A stretch of DNA of 64,000 bases from Hwangdonia lutea (GCF_032814565.1 NZ_CP136521.1:1646501-1710500); one strand, 5' to 3'; shown: positions 26,584-37,624, numbered from the stretch's first letter. Notes: generated by a model not told the origin, from the letters alone. Made by a program: numbers and translations.

Positions 26584-28004
26584 TGGAAATAAAAAAGCTT
26601 GTAAAAAACTCCAGTGTTTATGGTGTAATTTCCTTATTGCAAAAAGGAACAAACTTCCTGTTAATTCCTGTTTTAACACTATATTTGACTACCGATGATT
26701 ATGGCATAGTAACTGTAGTTATAACAATAAACACATTCTTGAATGTTTTTTACTTAATGGCTTTACACGGTAGCCTTAATAGATTTTACTACGAGCATAA
26801 AACAGATGAAACTTTAATAAAAAAACTATTTGGTACCATAATAACCTTTGTTTTAATAAATAGCATCGTTCTAACTATTGTAATTTATTTAGGCAGGAAC
26901 TTTTTTTTAAAGCCTTTTTTAGACGAAATAAATTTCTATCCATATATGGCTCTGGGGTTGATCTCTGTTCTTTTTAACCCCTGTTATACTATTTTTCAGA
27001 ACTCGCTTCAAGCCAAGCAAAAAGGTAATGCTTTTGGTAAAAACAACATGTTGTTTTTTGTAACAAACCTTACGCTTTTATTAATTGGGGTTATTGTTTT
27101 TGATAAAGGTGCAATAGGAGTTCTTGGAGCTCTAGCCATAACAAATGTTATATTTTTTGTTTATTCTTTAATAAGTTTTAGAAAAGAAATAACGTTTGGT
27201 ATTGATTTAGGAATTTTAAAGAAAGTACTAAAATATTCTTTCCCAATAATACCCCATACTGTTTCTGGTGTAGCTACAAACCTTATTGATAGAATATTAA
27301 TAAATAAACTTTTATCAACGGCTTCTGCTGGAATATACAGTATTGGAAATAATTTTGGAAGTATTGTTTTTTTGTTAGCATCAGCAATAAATCAAGCTTT
27401 TGTACCATGGTTTAACCAAGCTGTAAAAGAAAATAAAACACAAGCAATACCCATCATATCAAAAGCATTAGTTCTCTTTTATTGTTTTATAGCATTAGCA
27501 TTATCTTTTTTTGGCAAAGAAATTATAAGCATAATAACCCCCGAAATTTACCATAATTCATGGCAGGTAATTCCTTTTATATCCTTTGCTTTTGTTTATC
27601 ATGGCGTTTACTATTTTTTTGCAGGTTCTTTATTTTACGATATACAAGGTAGGGGCAATAGAATTATACCCATATCAACCATTTCAGCAGCTGTAATCAA
27701 TATACTTTTAAATATATATTTAATTCCATTATATGGTATAAACGGTGCTGCTATTTCCACACTTATTACTAAAGTTGTACTTGTTATTTCTTTAAAGTTT
27801 TTTTATCGAAAGTATTTAAAATTGAAGTATCCAGAATTGTTTTTAATATGTACGCCTTTAATATTCTTTAGTGTTTCATTGCTTAGTTTTTTTAATCCAT
27901 TTAATTTAGTTATCAAACTTTTTATTTATTTGTTTATCTTATTAATAATTGTCTTATCAACAAAAAATAAAACAAAAAATTTATTAAAGGAATTTAAAAG
28001 ATGA
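26583..28004 (+). CDS. Wzx-type polysaccharide/oligosaccharide flippase
   Basis: 473 residues with about 12-14 predicted membrane helices in two repeats, as in the MOP/PST (polysaccharide transporter) superfamily. The N-terminal KLVKNSSVYGVISLLQKG and the internal YSFPIIPHTVSGVATNLIDR match the family. It should flip undecaprenyl-linked repeat units across the inner membrane. The start overlaps the preceding stop by 1 bp and the stop overlaps the next gene by 4 bp, so it is part of one transcript. Confidence 0.9.
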   Translation: MEIKKLVKNSSVYGVISLLQKGTNFLLIPVLTLYLTTDDYGIVTVVITINTFLNVFYLMALHGSLNRFYYEHKTDETLIKKLFGTIITFVLINSIVLTIVIYLGRNFFLKPFLDEINFYPYMALGLISVLFNPCYTIFQNSLQAKQKGNAFGKNNMLFFVTNLTLLLIGVIVFDKGAIGVLGALAITNVIFFVYSLISFRKEITFGIDLGILKKVLKYSFPIIPHTVSGVATNLIDRILINKLLSTASAGIYSIGNNFGSIVFLLASAINQAFVPWFNQAVKENKTQAIPIISKALVLFYCFIALALSFFGKEIISIITPEIYHNSWQVIPFISFAFVYHGVYYFFAGSLFYDIQGRGNRIIPISTISAAVINILLNIYLIPLYGINGAAISTLITKVVLVISLKFFYRKYLKLKYPELFLICTPLIFFSVSLLSFFNPFNLVIKLFIYLFILLIIVLSTKNKTKNLLKEFKR

Positions 28005-29167
28005 AGGTACTAATAGTAAACACTTTATATTATCCTTATAAAATTGGAGGGGCTGAAATATCAGTTCAATCGCTTGCTGAAGAATTTAGCATCGTAGGTA
28101 TTACTGTAGGTGTTTTAACATTAGGAGAAACAGATAACTTTGAGGAGGTGAACAATATCGCTGTCTGGCGACTTAAAATCGAAAATACTTTTTGGCCTTT
28201 TTCTAGCCATTCAAAAAGCAAACTATCAAAGCTTAATTGGCATATTAAAGACACCAATAACAAGCGATACGATAAAAAAATTAATACCATTTTTAATTCT
28301 TTTAAACCCGATGTTTTATTTACCAATAATTTAGCAGGTTTCTCAACACGAATTTGGCAATTGGCTAAATTTAAAAATATAAAAACAGTACACACAATAA
28401 GAGATTATTACTTGCAATGCCCCAAAACCACAAAATTTAAAAATGATAGTAATTGTAACACATTGTGTTTAGACTGTAAAGCACTAACAAGCCTAAAAAA
28501 AAGAAATTCTAAGAACTTAGATTATGTTATAGGAATAAGTAATTATGTACTTCAAGACCATTTAAAACAAGGCTATTTTAAGGACGTTAAAAGTGAGGTT
28601 GTTTATAATGGATTTAAATTTAATTATACCCCTAGAAAAATAAAGTTTTTAAACAAAAATGAAGTAATATTTGGCTACATAGGGCAGATAAACAAAGAAA
28701 AAGGTGTTGAACTTATGCTAGACAGTTTTAATAATTTAAAACATAATACTGAATGGAGGCTGTTAGTAGCAGGAAAAGTTGAAACAGAATATTTATCACA
28801 ATTAAAAAGTATAAACAACTCTGATAAAATTACTTATTTAGGCTATACTAACAGTAAATCATTTTTTAAAAAAATTGATGTGTTAATTGTACCATCGCAA
28901 TGGAACGAACCTTTTGGAAGAGTAGTTTTAGAGGCGATAATAAACAATACAATTGTAATAACAAGTAAAAAAGGCGGTATAAACGAAATTATGAAACATA
29001 ACCAAAACCTAACTTTTAATACAAATAGTGCAGATATGTCAAACCTAATTGATGAGATTATTAAAAAACGAGAGCACATCTCATTTAATTACAGCCCAGA
29101 GTTTATGGCAAAATTTAATATTAAAAACACGGTTTTGAAATATTCTAAAATATTTTCTGAAATTTAG
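28001..29167 (+). CDS. Glycosyltransferase family 4 protein
   Basis: 388-residue GT-B enzyme. The acceptor domain begins VNTLYYPYKIGGAEISVQSL with the GGAE loop. The C-terminal donor domain has FGYIGQINKEKGVELML, and the catalytic region PSQWNEPFGRVVLEAI holds the family's EPFGxxxLEA. Several Cys residues near 140-160 (YLQCPKTTK, CNTLCLDCKALTS) form a CxxxC/CxxC cluster common in a GT4 subgroup. Sugar specificity is not predictable. The gene is highly AT-rich. Confidence 0.88.
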   Translation: MKVLIVNTLYYPYKIGGAEISVQSLAEEFSIVGITVGVLTLGETDNFEEVNNIAVWRLKIENTFWPFSSHSKSKLSKLNWHIKDTNNKRYDKKINTIFNSFKPDVLFTNNLAGFSTRIWQLAKFKNIKTVHTIRDYYLQCPKTTKFKNDSNCNTLCLDCKALTSLKKRNSKNLDYVIGISNYVLQDHLKQGYFKDVKSEVVYNGFKFNYTPRKIKFLNKNEVIFGYIGQINKEKGVELMLDSFNNLKHNTEWRLLVAGKVETEYLSQLKSINNSDKITYLGYTNSKSFFKKIDVLIVPSQWNEPFGRVVLEAIINNTIVITSKKGGINEIMKHNQNLTFNTNSADMSNLIDEIIKKREHISFNYSPEFMAKFNIKNTVLKYSKIFSEI

Positions 29168-29217
29168 CGGGGACCATAAACTATTTTTCTATTTATAAGT
29201 CAAAATAATTTTTTATA

Positions 29218-30363
29218 TTGAAACTAAACTTAAATAAAATAATATATTTAGTTATTATCCTGCAAATACTATCTGTGCAAGGTATAATCGTATTTAATAT
29301 CTTTAAAACATTGGGTAATTGGGAGTTTAAGTCAATTGTACACCCTATAAGTGTTTTTTTGTTATTGGTTTTAGTAGTGCTTTTAAGAATTAAAAAAGGG
29401 TCTATAAAAATAACAGGCATTGACTTGTTGTTAATTGCTTATTTTTCAATTTGTTTTATAATTTTAATATTTAACACAGGTAATTTTTCAAAAATATTTA
29501 TTTCTTTTCGGGAGGTTTTTTTAGTTAGCGTACTAATTTTTACATATCAACAAATAGATATTTCTAGTTATTACTGGAAAAAAATATTAAAATTTATATT
29601 CATACTAATTATTGCAAATCTCGTTTTTATTTTATTAACATATATTCTAGGTCCCGAAGATTATATGAAACTTTTAACAGGACGTTATAGGTGGGGTAAC
29701 GACACAGAATATAAATTTAAAATTAGTAGCTTTTTATATTTTTGGAGATCACCAGGCTTAATAGGAAGCCCTGGTAATGTAGGCTACTTTGGCTTAATTG
29801 CATACCTACTTTTTGATCAAGACGATACTTATAAAAAGAAAAGAGTTTTTGCCATTATATTAGCTATTGTTGGTTTTGTTAGAAGTGTTTACGTTGTGTT
29901 GATTATATATTGGTTTTTAAAGTTTATGCTAACAAAAAAGAATTTAAAAAAACTAAAATATGCGTTACCTTATATTTTTCCAATTTTATTATTAGCAGGT
30001 TACTTTTTAGATACAAAAGGAATGTTAGATTTAACATCTCTTTTTATGAGAATTGATCATTGGATTTATGATATTCCAGTGGATTATAATGTGTTATTTG
30101 GAGGCGGAATAGGTGAAGCAGGAGGTGCGGTAAGAGGCGAGGGGTTTGTTGCTACGTTAGATAGCTATTGGCTGTTAATGCTACTGTCGGTAGGGCTCGT
30201 AGGCATTGTCTTATTAGTTCTGTTTGTTTACGAAAAAGCCAAAGGGAATAATAAATTAATTTATGCCTTAATTGGGTTTTTATTAGCAGGTTTGTTTATT
30301 ACATTAACTCAAGGAATGGCCTTTCTCGTTCTATTCCCATTACTGTTTTTAAAAAAAACATAA
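29218..30363 (+). CDS. Polytopic membrane protein, probable Wzy-type polymerase
   Basis: 381 residues with about 10 predicted membrane helices. A larger extracytoplasmic loop carries RSPGLIGSPGNVGYFG, and a second loop carries FGGGIGEAGGAVRGEGFVATLDSYW. The layout resembles O-antigen polymerases, which are poorly conserved in sequence. It begins with TTG at 29218, since no ATG is available nearby in frame. It is followed 7 bp later by a second O-antigen polymerase/ligase-like gene, so the locus has two such proteins. Assignment is by topology and context. Confidence 0.62.
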   Translation: MKLNLNKIIYLVIILQILSVQGIIVFNIFKTLGNWEFKSIVHPISVFLLLVLVVLLRIKKGSIKITGIDLLLIAYFSICFIILIFNTGNFSKIFISFREVFLVSVLIFTYQQIDISSYYWKKILKFIFILIIANLVFILLTYILGPEDYMKLLTGRYRWGNDTEYKFKISSFLYFWRSPGLIGSPGNVGYFGLIAYLLFDQDDTYKKKRVFAIILAIVGFVRSVYVVLIIYWFLKFMLTKKNLKKLKYALPYIFPILLLAGYFLDTKGMLDLTSLFMRIDHWIYDIPVDYNVLFGGGIGEAGGAVRGEGFVATLDSYWLLMLLSVGLVGIVLLVLFVYEKAKGNNKLIYALIGFLLAGLFITLTQGMAFLVLFPLLFLKKT

Positions 30364-30370
30364 TTAGAGA

Positions 30371-31702
30371 ATGATAGAACTTAAAGCAAATAAGCAAACT
30401 TTTAATCAAGCCTTTGTTTGGTGTACTTTTGTTTTAGCAATTTTCCCTATTTTAACATTTGGTTTAAGAAGTGTTTTTACAATAATATGGGCTTTTTTGG
30501 GCATAGGTTGCTACATTATTAACAAAGAAAAAAACAAATACAGTAAAAAATACATATTATTTTTAATAGTAGCTGTTGCACCTTTTTTATACTTATGCTT
30601 ATCGTTAATTTATACAGAAAACCTTAATGCAGGTTTTAATAGGTTAACCAAAATGTTACCTCTTATAGTGTTCCCCATCATTTTTTATTTAAACAAAAGC
30701 ACTTTTGACCATAAAAAAATTAAAAAGGTATTATGGTTTTTTTCTATCTCCGTTATTTTGTTAGTTGTATACCAAATACTTTATTCATTGTCTAACTTAG
30801 AATATTTATTAGCAGACTTATCAAACGAAGAAATAGTTAGAAATAACCTATCTAAATACACCGCTTTAGAAAAAGAAGTCATCAATACCATTAAAGTAAG
30901 ACGCTTTAGAAACTTTATAATCAAATTAACCGATACCCATTTTACATACCAAGGTTTATGGATTGCATTTGTAATATTTATTCTTCTTAATAAAGCAGCT
31001 CAATTATCAAAAACAAATAATAAAAAAAGTTATATTTTAATTTTTATAGCCCTAACATTGCTATTGTGGATGTTTTTTATATCTACAAGAATGCCATTAA
31101 TGGCTACTATTTTAGCATACATTGGCACCCTATTCATTTTTAATAAAATGGGGTTAAAAAAACAACTTAAAATTTGTGCTTTAGTGCTAGTAGCTCTGGT
31201 ATCTAGTTATATAATTTTTGCTCCATTACAAGTAAGAGTTAACGAAATTTTTAAATCAAAATTTGAGTTGCCAACAAAAGGAAACGATATAGAGAGTTAT
31301 AATTCTATAAATGTTAGAAACGGTATATATGTGTGTGCTTTTGCTACCATTAAAGAAAACATATTGTTTGGTGTAGGCGTTGGAGACAGTCAAGACTCTT
31401 TAAACAAATGCTATAAAGATAAGATAGGGGCGAAAATATACACTTGGGAAGATTATAATACACATAACCAATACTTATTTTTCTTCTTAGCATCAGGTAT
31501 TATTGGCTTATTACTATTTTTAATACTTATCTATATTAATTTTAACCAAGCGCTAGCAATAAAACATAAGGAGTATCTATATTTTATTATTATTATTTGT
31601 TTAATTTCGCTTACAGAAAATATTTTATCTCGTTCAGACGGTGTCATGTTTTTTTCGTTGTTTAGTGGATTATTTTTGTTTAACATAAAAAAATTAGAAT
31701 GA
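30371..31702 (+). CDS. O-antigen ligase/polymerase family membrane protein (Wzy_C)
   Basis: 443 residues with about 11-12 predicted membrane helices. The large loop near the C-terminus contains KENILFGVGVGDSQD and then YNTHNQYLFF, the ExxxxGxG...HNxYL pattern of the Wzy_C (WaaL/Wzy) family. RMPLMATILAYIGTL precedes it. It joins or polymerises lipid-linked glycans on the periplasmic side. Polymerase versus ligase cannot be decided from sequence. It overlaps the next gene by 4 bp. Confidence 0.82.
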   Translation: MIELKANKQTFNQAFVWCTFVLAIFPILTFGLRSVFTIIWAFLGIGCYIINKEKNKYSKKYILFLIVAVAPFLYLCLSLIYTENLNAGFNRLTKMLPLIVFPIIFYLNKSTFDHKKIKKVLWFFSISVILLVVYQILYSLSNLEYLLADLSNEEIVRNNLSKYTALEKEVINTIKVRRFRNFIIKLTDTHFTYQGLWIAFVIFILLNKAAQLSKTNNKKSYILIFIALTLLLWMFFISTRMPLMATILAYIGTLFIFNKMGLKKQLKICALVLVALVSSYIIFAPLQVRVNEIFKSKFELPTKGNDIESYNSINVRNGIYVCAFATIKENILFGVGVGDSQDSLNKCYKDKIGAKIYTWEDYNTHNQYLFFFLASGIIGLLLFLILIYINFNQALAIKHKEYLYFIIIICLISLTENILSRSDGVMFFSLFSGLFLFNIKKLE

Positions 31703-32754
31703 TAATTGTAAACGCAAGGTTTTTATCTCAACCTGTTACCGGGGTTCAAAGGTTTGCTTTAGAAATTTCTAAAATATTAAAGCAAAAATTAAAAAACAAA
31801 GTTTTTTTTGTAACATCTCCAGGGGTAATACACCATGAGCTAGCCAACGAATTAGATGCTAAGGTAATTGGGGTAAATAAAAGCCATTTATGGGAACAAT
31901 TAGATTTATATGCTTATATACTAAGGAAAAACAAACCACTATTAATTTCATTTGGTTATACAGGCCCTCTTTTTTATAAAAATCAAATTATATCTGTCCA
32001 TGATGTTGCTTTTATATATTACAGAGAAACTTTTTCAAAAGCTTTTGGATTTATATATAATTTTTTGGTTCCGAAAATTTCAAAAAAATGCTTACATGTT
32101 CTAACGGTTAGTGAATCAGTAAAAAAAGAAGTTTGTAAAGAATTGGATTTGCCAGTAAGCAAAGTAACCGTTATATACAATGGTATTTCAGGGATATTTA
32201 AAAACAAAAATAAGACACGTAAAAGTAAAAAGTTAAACAAACCTTACATTCTAACAGTATCATCTCACCATCCAAGAAAAAATTATGAAAGGTTAATTGA
32301 GGCTTTTCATAAAGTAAATAATGATACTATAGAGCTTTATATTATAGGTAATTTTGTAGGTCATTTCTCTGATAATATAAAGACAAATGAAGATAAAAGG
32401 ATTCATTTTTTAACACAGATTTCAGATGAGCAATTGGTAGAATACTACAAAGGAGCAGAACTTTTTGTATTCCCTAGTTTATATGAAGGGTTTGGAATTC
32501 CTATAATAGAAGCTATGAGTCAAAATCTACCTTGTGTTATTTCTGATATTCCTGTTTTTAGGGAAATAGGAGACGATTCAGTTATTTACGTTAACCCAAA
32601 AAACACTAATTCCATTGCTCAAGGAATTGAAAAAGGACTAAAGCTAAATAGGAAAATTAATGACTATCCAAAGATAGACAACTTTTCTTGGGAAAAAAGT
32701 GCCAATAAAGTTATTGAGTTATTAAGTAAATACCACGATTTACAAAATGAATAA
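31699..32754 (+). CDS. Glycosyltransferase family 4 protein
   Basis: 351 residues, beginning VNARFLSQPVTGVQRFALEI, which is characteristic of a GT4 mannosyltransferase-like subgroup. The donor domain contains ILTVSSHHPRKNYERLIEAF, FVFPSLYEGFGIPIIEAMSQ (the ExxxxxxxE catalytic region) and CVISDIPVFREIGDDS. It is cytosolic, using a nucleotide sugar and a lipid-linked acceptor. It overlaps the next glycosyltransferase by 8 bp. Confidence 0.9.
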   Translation: MIIVNARFLSQPVTGVQRFALEISKILKQKLKNKVFFVTSPGVIHHELANELDAKVIGVNKSHLWEQLDLYAYILRKNKPLLISFGYTGPLFYKNQIISVHDVAFIYYRETFSKAFGFIYNFLVPKISKKCLHVLTVSESVKKEVCKELDLPVSKVTVIYNGISGIFKNKNKTRKSKKLNKPYILTVSSHHPRKNYERLIEAFHKVNNDTIELYIIGNFVGHFSDNIKTNEDKRIHFLTQISDEQLVEYYKGAELFVFPSLYEGFGIPIIEAMSQNLPCVISDIPVFREIGDDSVIYVNPKNTNSIAQGIEKGLKLNRKINDYPKIDNFSWEKSANKVIELLSKYHDLQNE

Positions 32755-33871
32755 AATAAAAATAGCTCATGTTTTAGATTCGGTTGGTGGGGTTGAGGTT
32801 TATTTAAGACTAATAACAGAAAACATGAACTCCGATATTTTTGATAATATAATCATACACAAAATAAATAAAAACAAAAAATCTTATTACAATAAAAGCA
32901 ACTCCTTAATTAAAGAATTTGACATCCCTATTCAAAGAGAAATTAGCTTGTTTAAAGATTTAAAAGCAGTTTATCTAACCATAAAGGTTTTAAAAAAAGA
33001 AAAACCAGATGTAATTCATGCTCATAGTGCTAAGGGAGGTATTATTGCTCGTTTAGCATCTCTAATTTATAAGGTTAATGTATTGCACACTCCTCATGCA
33101 TATTCTTATTTAAGCGCCAATAGTAAACTCAAGTCAAAGCTGTTTTTAGTGATTGAACAAGTTTTTAAAAATTTTAACTCTTATTTACTAGCCACCTCAG
33201 AATCAGAAAAATTAAGAGGAATAAAAGATGTTGGATACTCAAAAAACAGAGTATTTGTTTTAAACAATTCTATTTTACCAATAAGTAAGCAACAAGAAGA
33301 AAACCAACTGCGGTTGCCAGACGAATATATTTGTACCGTAGGCCGTCCATCATTTCAAAAAAATTTAGAAATGATGATTGAAGTTATTAAGCTTCTAAAA
33401 AGAAAAAAGCCGAACATATTTCTAGTAATTATGGGGGTTGGCGAATATAGCCCTAATAAAGAAAGCATAAAAGCTTTAATCAAAGCTTACAAGCTTGAAA
33501 ATAATATTAAATTAATAGAGTGGATGGAAAGAGAGAAAATTTTTCAAATTATATCAAAATCTAAGATATATATATCTACATCAAGGTACGAAGGTTTACC
33601 ATATTCCATTATTGAAAGTTTAGCTTTATCAAAAGCATGTGTTGTCACAGATTGCGACGGAAATAGAGATTTAATTAAAGATGGTTATAACGGTTACATA
33701 GTTGGGCAAAATGATGTGGATTTAATGTCTGAAAAAATTCATTATCTATTTAATAATAAAGATGTTAGAGAGAAATTTGAAAAAAATTCATTTAATTATT
33801 TTGAAAAAAACTTTAACATTAAAAAAAATATTAAAAAACTAGAAAACATATATAATAATTTTAATTTGTAG
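32747..33871 (+). CDS. Glycosyltransferase family 4 protein
   Basis: 374 residues, opening [18 protein letters not shown] with the GG acceptor loop. [17 protein letters not shown] (about residue 88) and the donor-domain [20 protein letters not shown] show a GT-B retaining enzyme of the GT4 family. The HAHSAKGG segment is typical of enzymes beside undecaprenyl-sugar pathways. Specificity is unknown. It is the last gene of the AT-rich core; composition changes at the following dehydrogenase gene. Confidence 0.89.
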   Translation: MNKIKIAHVLDSVGGVEVYLRLITENMNSDIFDNIIIHKINKNKKSYYNKSNSLIKEFDIPIQREISLFKDLKAVYLTIKVLKKEKPDVIHAHSAKGGIIARLASLIYKVNVLHTPHAYSYLSANSKLKSKLFLVIEQVFKNFNSYLLATSESEKLRGIKDVGYSKNRVFVLNNSILPISKQQEENQLRLPDEYICTVGRPSFQKNLEMMIEVIKLLKRKKPNIFLVIMGVGEYSPNKESIKALIKAYKLENNIKLIEWMEREKIFQIISKSKIYISTSRYEGLPYSIIESLALSKACVVTDCDGNRDLIKDGYNGYIVGQNDVDLMSEKIHYLFNNKDVREKFEKNSFNYFEKNFNIKKNIKKLENIYNNFNL

Positions 33872-33876
33872 TTATC

Positions 33877-35277
33877 ATGAAAATTAAAACCATTTGCTGT
33901 ATAGGCGCAGGCTACGTAGGTGGGCCCACCATGGCGGTAATAGCCAAACAATGCCCTGAAATAAGAATTACCGTTGTAGATATTAATGAAGCTAGAATAG
34001 CCGCGTGGAACTCCAGTAACCTTGATGAGCTGCCTATATTCGAACCCGGTTTAGCCGATATTGTTAAAGAAACCAGAGATAAAAACCTTTTCTTTTCTAC
34101 AGATATAGATAAAGCCATAGATGAGGCGGAAATGATATTTATATCGGTAAATACGCCAACTAAAACCTACGGTAAAGGCAAAGGGATGGCGTCTGATTTA
34201 AAATATATCGAATCGTGTGCCAGACAAATCGCCAGAGTGGCGAAACAAGATAAAATTGTTGTAGAAAAATCGACACTTCCTGTAAGAACAGCAGCAGCCA
34301 TTAAAAGTATTTTAGATAATGTGGGTAATGGTGTTCAATTTCAAATTTTATCTAATCCAGAGTTTTTAGCCGAGGGTACGGCTGTGCAAGATTTGCTAAA
34401 TCCAGATAGAGTATTAATTGGTGGAGACGAATCAACTAAAGAAGGGAAAGAAGCCGTTCAAGCACTGGTAGATATTTATGCCAAATGGGTACCCAAAGAC
34501 AATATTTTAACAACAAATGTTTGGTCTTCAGAGCTATCAAAACTCACAGCTAATGCATTTTTAGCGCAACGTGTTTCGTCTATAAATGCGATGTCTGAAA
34601 TATGCGAGAAAACTGGAGCAGATATTACAGAGGTGTCAAAAGCCATTGGGATGGATTCCCGTATTGGCCCAAAATTCTTAAATGCTTCAGTTGGTTTTGG
34701 CGGGTCTTGCTTTCAAAAAGATATTTTAAATCTTGTGTATATTGCTAAAAGCTATGGACTAAATGAAGTTGCCGATTACTGGGAGCAAGTTATTATTATG
34801 AACGACCACCAGAAAAATCGTTTTTCTGATAATATTGTTAGCACTTTATACAATACCGTTTCTGGTAAAAAAATAACCTTTCTAGGCTGGGCATTTAAAA
34901 AAGATACGAATGATACTCGTGAATCTGCTGCTATAAAAGTAGCCGATAATCTTTTAAATGAACAAGCTCAAATAGAAGTTTATGATCCGAAAGTTACCGA
35001 AGAACGGATCTATACGGATTTAGATAATTTAAAAACAAGGTCTTCAGAAGAAAACAAAAACCTGTTAACCGTTCAGTCTGACCCTTATCGTGCCTGTAAA
35101 AATTCACATGCCATTGCAATTTTAACAGAGTGGGACGAGTTTAAGAACTACGATTGGGAAAGCATTTATAAAAACATGCAAAAGCCAGCATTTATATTTG
35201 ATGGCAGAGGAATTTTAGATAAAGCGTTAATTGAGAATATCGGTTTTACCTATTATAAAATAGGTAGCGGAAATTAA
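33877..35277 (+). CDS. ugd: UDP-glucose 6-dehydrogenase
   Basis: 466 residues. The N-terminal NAD motif is GAGYVGGPT (residues 10-18). The catalytic Cys lies in [10 protein letters not shown] (about residue 277), and the C-terminal UDP-binding domain carries [16 protein letters not shown]. Length and the '[20 protein letters not shown]' N-terminus are of the longer, eukaryote-like UGDH type. It oxidises UDP-glucose to UDP-glucuronate with two NAD+. The next gene can decarboxylate the product to UDP-xylose, and the genes are 5 bp apart. Base composition is closer to the housekeeping genes than to the preceding core. Confidence 0.95.
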   Translation: MKIKTICCIGAGYVGGPTMAVIAKQCPEIRITVVDINEARIAAWNSSNLDELPIFEPGLADIVKETRDKNLFFSTDIDKAIDEAEMIFISVNTPTKTYGKGKGMASDLKYIESCARQIARVAKQDKIVVEKSTLPVRTAAAIKSILDNVGNGVQFQILSNPEFLAEGTAVQDLLNPDRVLIGGDESTKEGKEAVQALVDIYAKWVPKDNILTTNVWSSELSKLTANAFLAQRVSSINAMSEICEKTGADITEVSKAIGMDSRIGPKFLNASVGFGGSCFQKDILNLVYIAKSYGLNEVADYWEQVIIMNDHQKNRFSDNIVSTLYNTVSGKKITFLGWAFKKDTNDTRESAAIKVADNLLNEQAQIEVYDPKVTEERIYTDLDNLKTRSSEENKNLLTVQSDPYRACKNSHAIAILTEWDEFKNYDWESIYKNMQKPAFIFDGRGILDKALIENIGFTYYKIGSGN

Positions 35278-35282
35278 ATAAC

Positions 35283-36269
35283 ATGAAAAAAGTTTTAATA
35301 ACAGGTGCAGCGGGATTTTTAGGTTCTCATTTATGTGACCGATTTATTTCTGAAGGCTATAAAGTTATGGGAATGGATAACTTTATTACTGGCGATAAAA
35401 AGAATTTACGTCATTTAGAGTCCAATCCAAATTTTGAATTTATTGAACACGACGTCACCCAGTTTATCAAAATAGAAGGCGAATTAGATTATATTCTACA
35501 TTTTGCGTCACCCGCAAGCCCTATCGATTATTTAAAAATACCAATACAAACCCTAAAAGTTGGGTCTTTAGGAACACATAACTTGTTAGGTTTAGCCAAA
35601 GCTAAGAAAGCACGAATTCTTATTGCTTCAACATCCGAGGTCTATGGCGACCCCTTGGTGCATCCGCAATCCGAAGATTATTATGGCAACGTAAACACCA
35701 TTGGTCCACGAGGCGTTTACGATGAGGCAAAACGCTTTCAAGAATCTATAACTATGGCATATCATAGATTTCACGGCTTAGAAACACGGATTGTTCGTAT
35801 ATTTAACACCTACGGACCAAGAATGCGACTTAATGATGGACGCGTTATTCCAGCGTTTATGGGGCAAGCTTTGAGAGGCGAAGACTTAACCGTTTTTGGT
35901 GATGGTATGCAAACCCGTTCGTTTTGTTATGTTGATGATCAAGTTGAAGGCATTTACAGGTTGCTGTTAAGTGATTACGCCTACCCTGTTAATATTGGAA
36001 ACCCTAATGAAATTACAATTAAAGATTTTGCCGAAGAAATAATTAAGCTAACAGGAACAGCACAAAAAGTGGTTTATAAGGACCTGCCTGTAGATGACCC
36101 TATGCAACGTCGACCTGATATTACTTTAGCAAAAAAGCTATTGGGATGGGAACCGAAAACAGAAAGAGCAGAAGGTATGAAAATAACTTTTGACTACTTT
36201 AAATCCTTGTCAAAGGAAGAGTTATACAAAAGGGATCATAAAGATTTTAAAAGATATATTAATAAGTAG
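35283..36269 (+). CDS. uxs: UDP-glucuronate decarboxylase (UDP-xylose synthase)
   Basis: 328-residue extended SDR. The NAD motif is [14 protein letters not shown] (residues 8-21). The catalytic segments are STSEVYGDP and YDEAKRFQE (YxxxK), with [16 protein letters not shown] and [16 protein letters not shown] towards the C-terminus, all typical of UXS. It converts UDP-glucuronate to UDP-xylose. Pairing with ugd is a textbook pathway order. A related UDP-glucuronate 4-epimerase activity is less likely given the [12 protein letters not shown] segment. Confidence 0.92.
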   Translation: MKKVLITGAAGFLGSHLCDRFISEGYKVMGMDNFITGDKKNLRHLESNPNFEFIEHDVTQFIKIEGELDYILHFASPASPIDYLKIPIQTLKVGSLGTHNLLGLAKAKKARILIASTSEVYGDPLVHPQSEDYYGNVNTIGPRGVYDEAKRFQESITMAYHRFHGLETRIVRIFNTYGPRMRLNDGRVIPAFMGQALRGEDLTVFGDGMQTRSFCYVDDQVEGIYRLLLSDYAYPVNIGNPNEITIKDFAEEIIKLTGTAQKVVYKDLPVDDPMQRRPDITLAKKLLGWEPKTERAEGMKITFDYFKSLSKEELYKRDHKDFKRYINK

Positions 36270-36271
36270 CA

Positions 36272-37624
36272 ATGGATTATAAACGAGGTAGATATTCAAA
36301 TTTAATGAAGCCATTATTTGGTTTTATAGATTTATGTATTATTACTTCTACTCTTTTATTTTTTGAGTTAAACCTAACAAACATTTACCTTTTTGTAGGC
36401 TATTTGTCGATTCTATGGATTATCATTTCTTTTAAAAACCATTTTTACGAAGTCCAAAGGCATACTAGAATAATTCAGGTTATACCGCTTTTGGTAACGC
36501 AGATGCTTTTTTTTGCCGTAATTATGTATGCTTACATAGGTGTATTTAAACAACCCAATATAAGTAGATTAGGATTGGCTCAATATTTGGCTACGGTTTT
36601 TGTGTTAATCTCGGTGGTTAAAATATTGACTTTTATTTTACTTAAAAGATATAGATCTGTTTTAAGAGGAAACACAAGAAATGTTATCGTTATAGGAAAA
36701 AACGAAAAAACCAGACAGTTAATAAAAACGTTCAATAATAGACTTGATTTTGGATACAAGTTTATGAAACAGTATAATACAAATAAAGAAGGGTTTTCAC
36801 TGCATGAGTGTTTTAATTATGTTATTGACAATGATATTGACGAAATATACTTTTCAATAGCAGAACTCTCTAATAAACAAATTAATAGACTTATAGATTT
36901 TGCGGATAATAACTTGCGGGAGTTAAAGTTTATACCTGACAACAAAGATATTTTTACTAAAAAACTTAAGTACGAATATTATGATTACATCCCAATTTTA
37001 TCTTTACGGTCTATACCTTTACAGGAATCGTTAAACAAATTTATCAAGCGTTTATTCGATATTTTGTTCTCATCGTTTATCATTGTTTTCGTCTTATCGT
37101 GGTTAACCCCAATTTTAGCCATATTAATAAAGCTTGAATCTAAAGGCCCTGTGTTTTTTAAACAATCTAGAAATGGCTTTAATTATGAAGAATTTGATTG
37201 TTATAAATTCAGGTCGATGACGCCTAACAAAACTGCTAACTTGCACCAAGCAACAAAAGGTGATTTACGTGTTACCAAAATAGGTAAATTTATTCGTAAA
37301 ACCAGTATAGACGAATTACCTCAATTTTTTAATGTGCTATTTGGCGATATGTCAGTTGTTGGTCCGAGACCACACATGGTAAGCCATACCAATATGTACG
37401 CCCAAAAAGTAGATAAATTTATGGTACGCCATTTTGTTAAACCAGGAATAACTGGACTGGCACAAGTGAGTGGTTTTAGAGGAGAAATTGAAGAAGATAA
37501 GGATATTATTAACCGTGTTAAATACGATATATTTTATATAGAAAACTGGTCGTTGTTATTAGATATAAAAATCATTATCCAAACCTTTTTAAACGCTTTA
37601 AAAGGCGAGGAAAAAGCATATTAA
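36272..37624 (+). CDS. Polyprenyl-phosphate sugar phosphotransferase (WcaJ/WbaP-type initiating transferase)
   Basis: 450 residues. The N-terminal half has four predicted membrane helices and a degenerate Rossmann region (NVIVIGKNEKTRQLI). The C-terminal bacterial sugar transferase domain starts KRLFDILFSSFIIVF (about residue 258). Its core motifs are FFKQSRNGFNYEEFDCYKFRSM (shown in pieces: KQSRNG, YKFRSM), KTSIDELPQFFNVLFGDMS and VGPRPHM. It attaches the first sugar-1-phosphate to undecaprenyl phosphate, starting each repeat unit. The sugar (glucose, galactose or other) is not determined by sequence alone. Confidence 0.93.
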   Translation: MDYKRGRYSNLMKPLFGFIDLCIITSTLLFFELNLTNIYLFVGYLSILWIIISFKNHFYEVQRHTRIIQVIPLLVTQMLFFAVIMYAYIGVFKQPNISRLGLAQYLATVFVLISVVKILTFILLKRYRSVLRGNTRNVIVIGKNEKTRQLIKTFNNRLDFGYKFMKQYNTNKEGFSLHECFNYVIDNDIDEIYFSIAELSNKQINRLIDFADNNLRELKFIPDNKDIFTKKLKYEYYDYIPILSLRSIPLQESLNKFIKRLFDILFSSFIIVFVLSWLTPILAILIKLESKGPVFFKQSRNGFNYEEFDCYKFRSMTPNKTANLHQATKGDLRVTKIGKFIRKTSIDELPQFFNVLFGDMSVVGPRPHMVSHTNMYAQKVDKFMVRHFVKPGITGLAQVSGFRGEIEEDKDIINRVKYDIFYIENWSLLLDIKIIIQTFLNALKGEEKAY

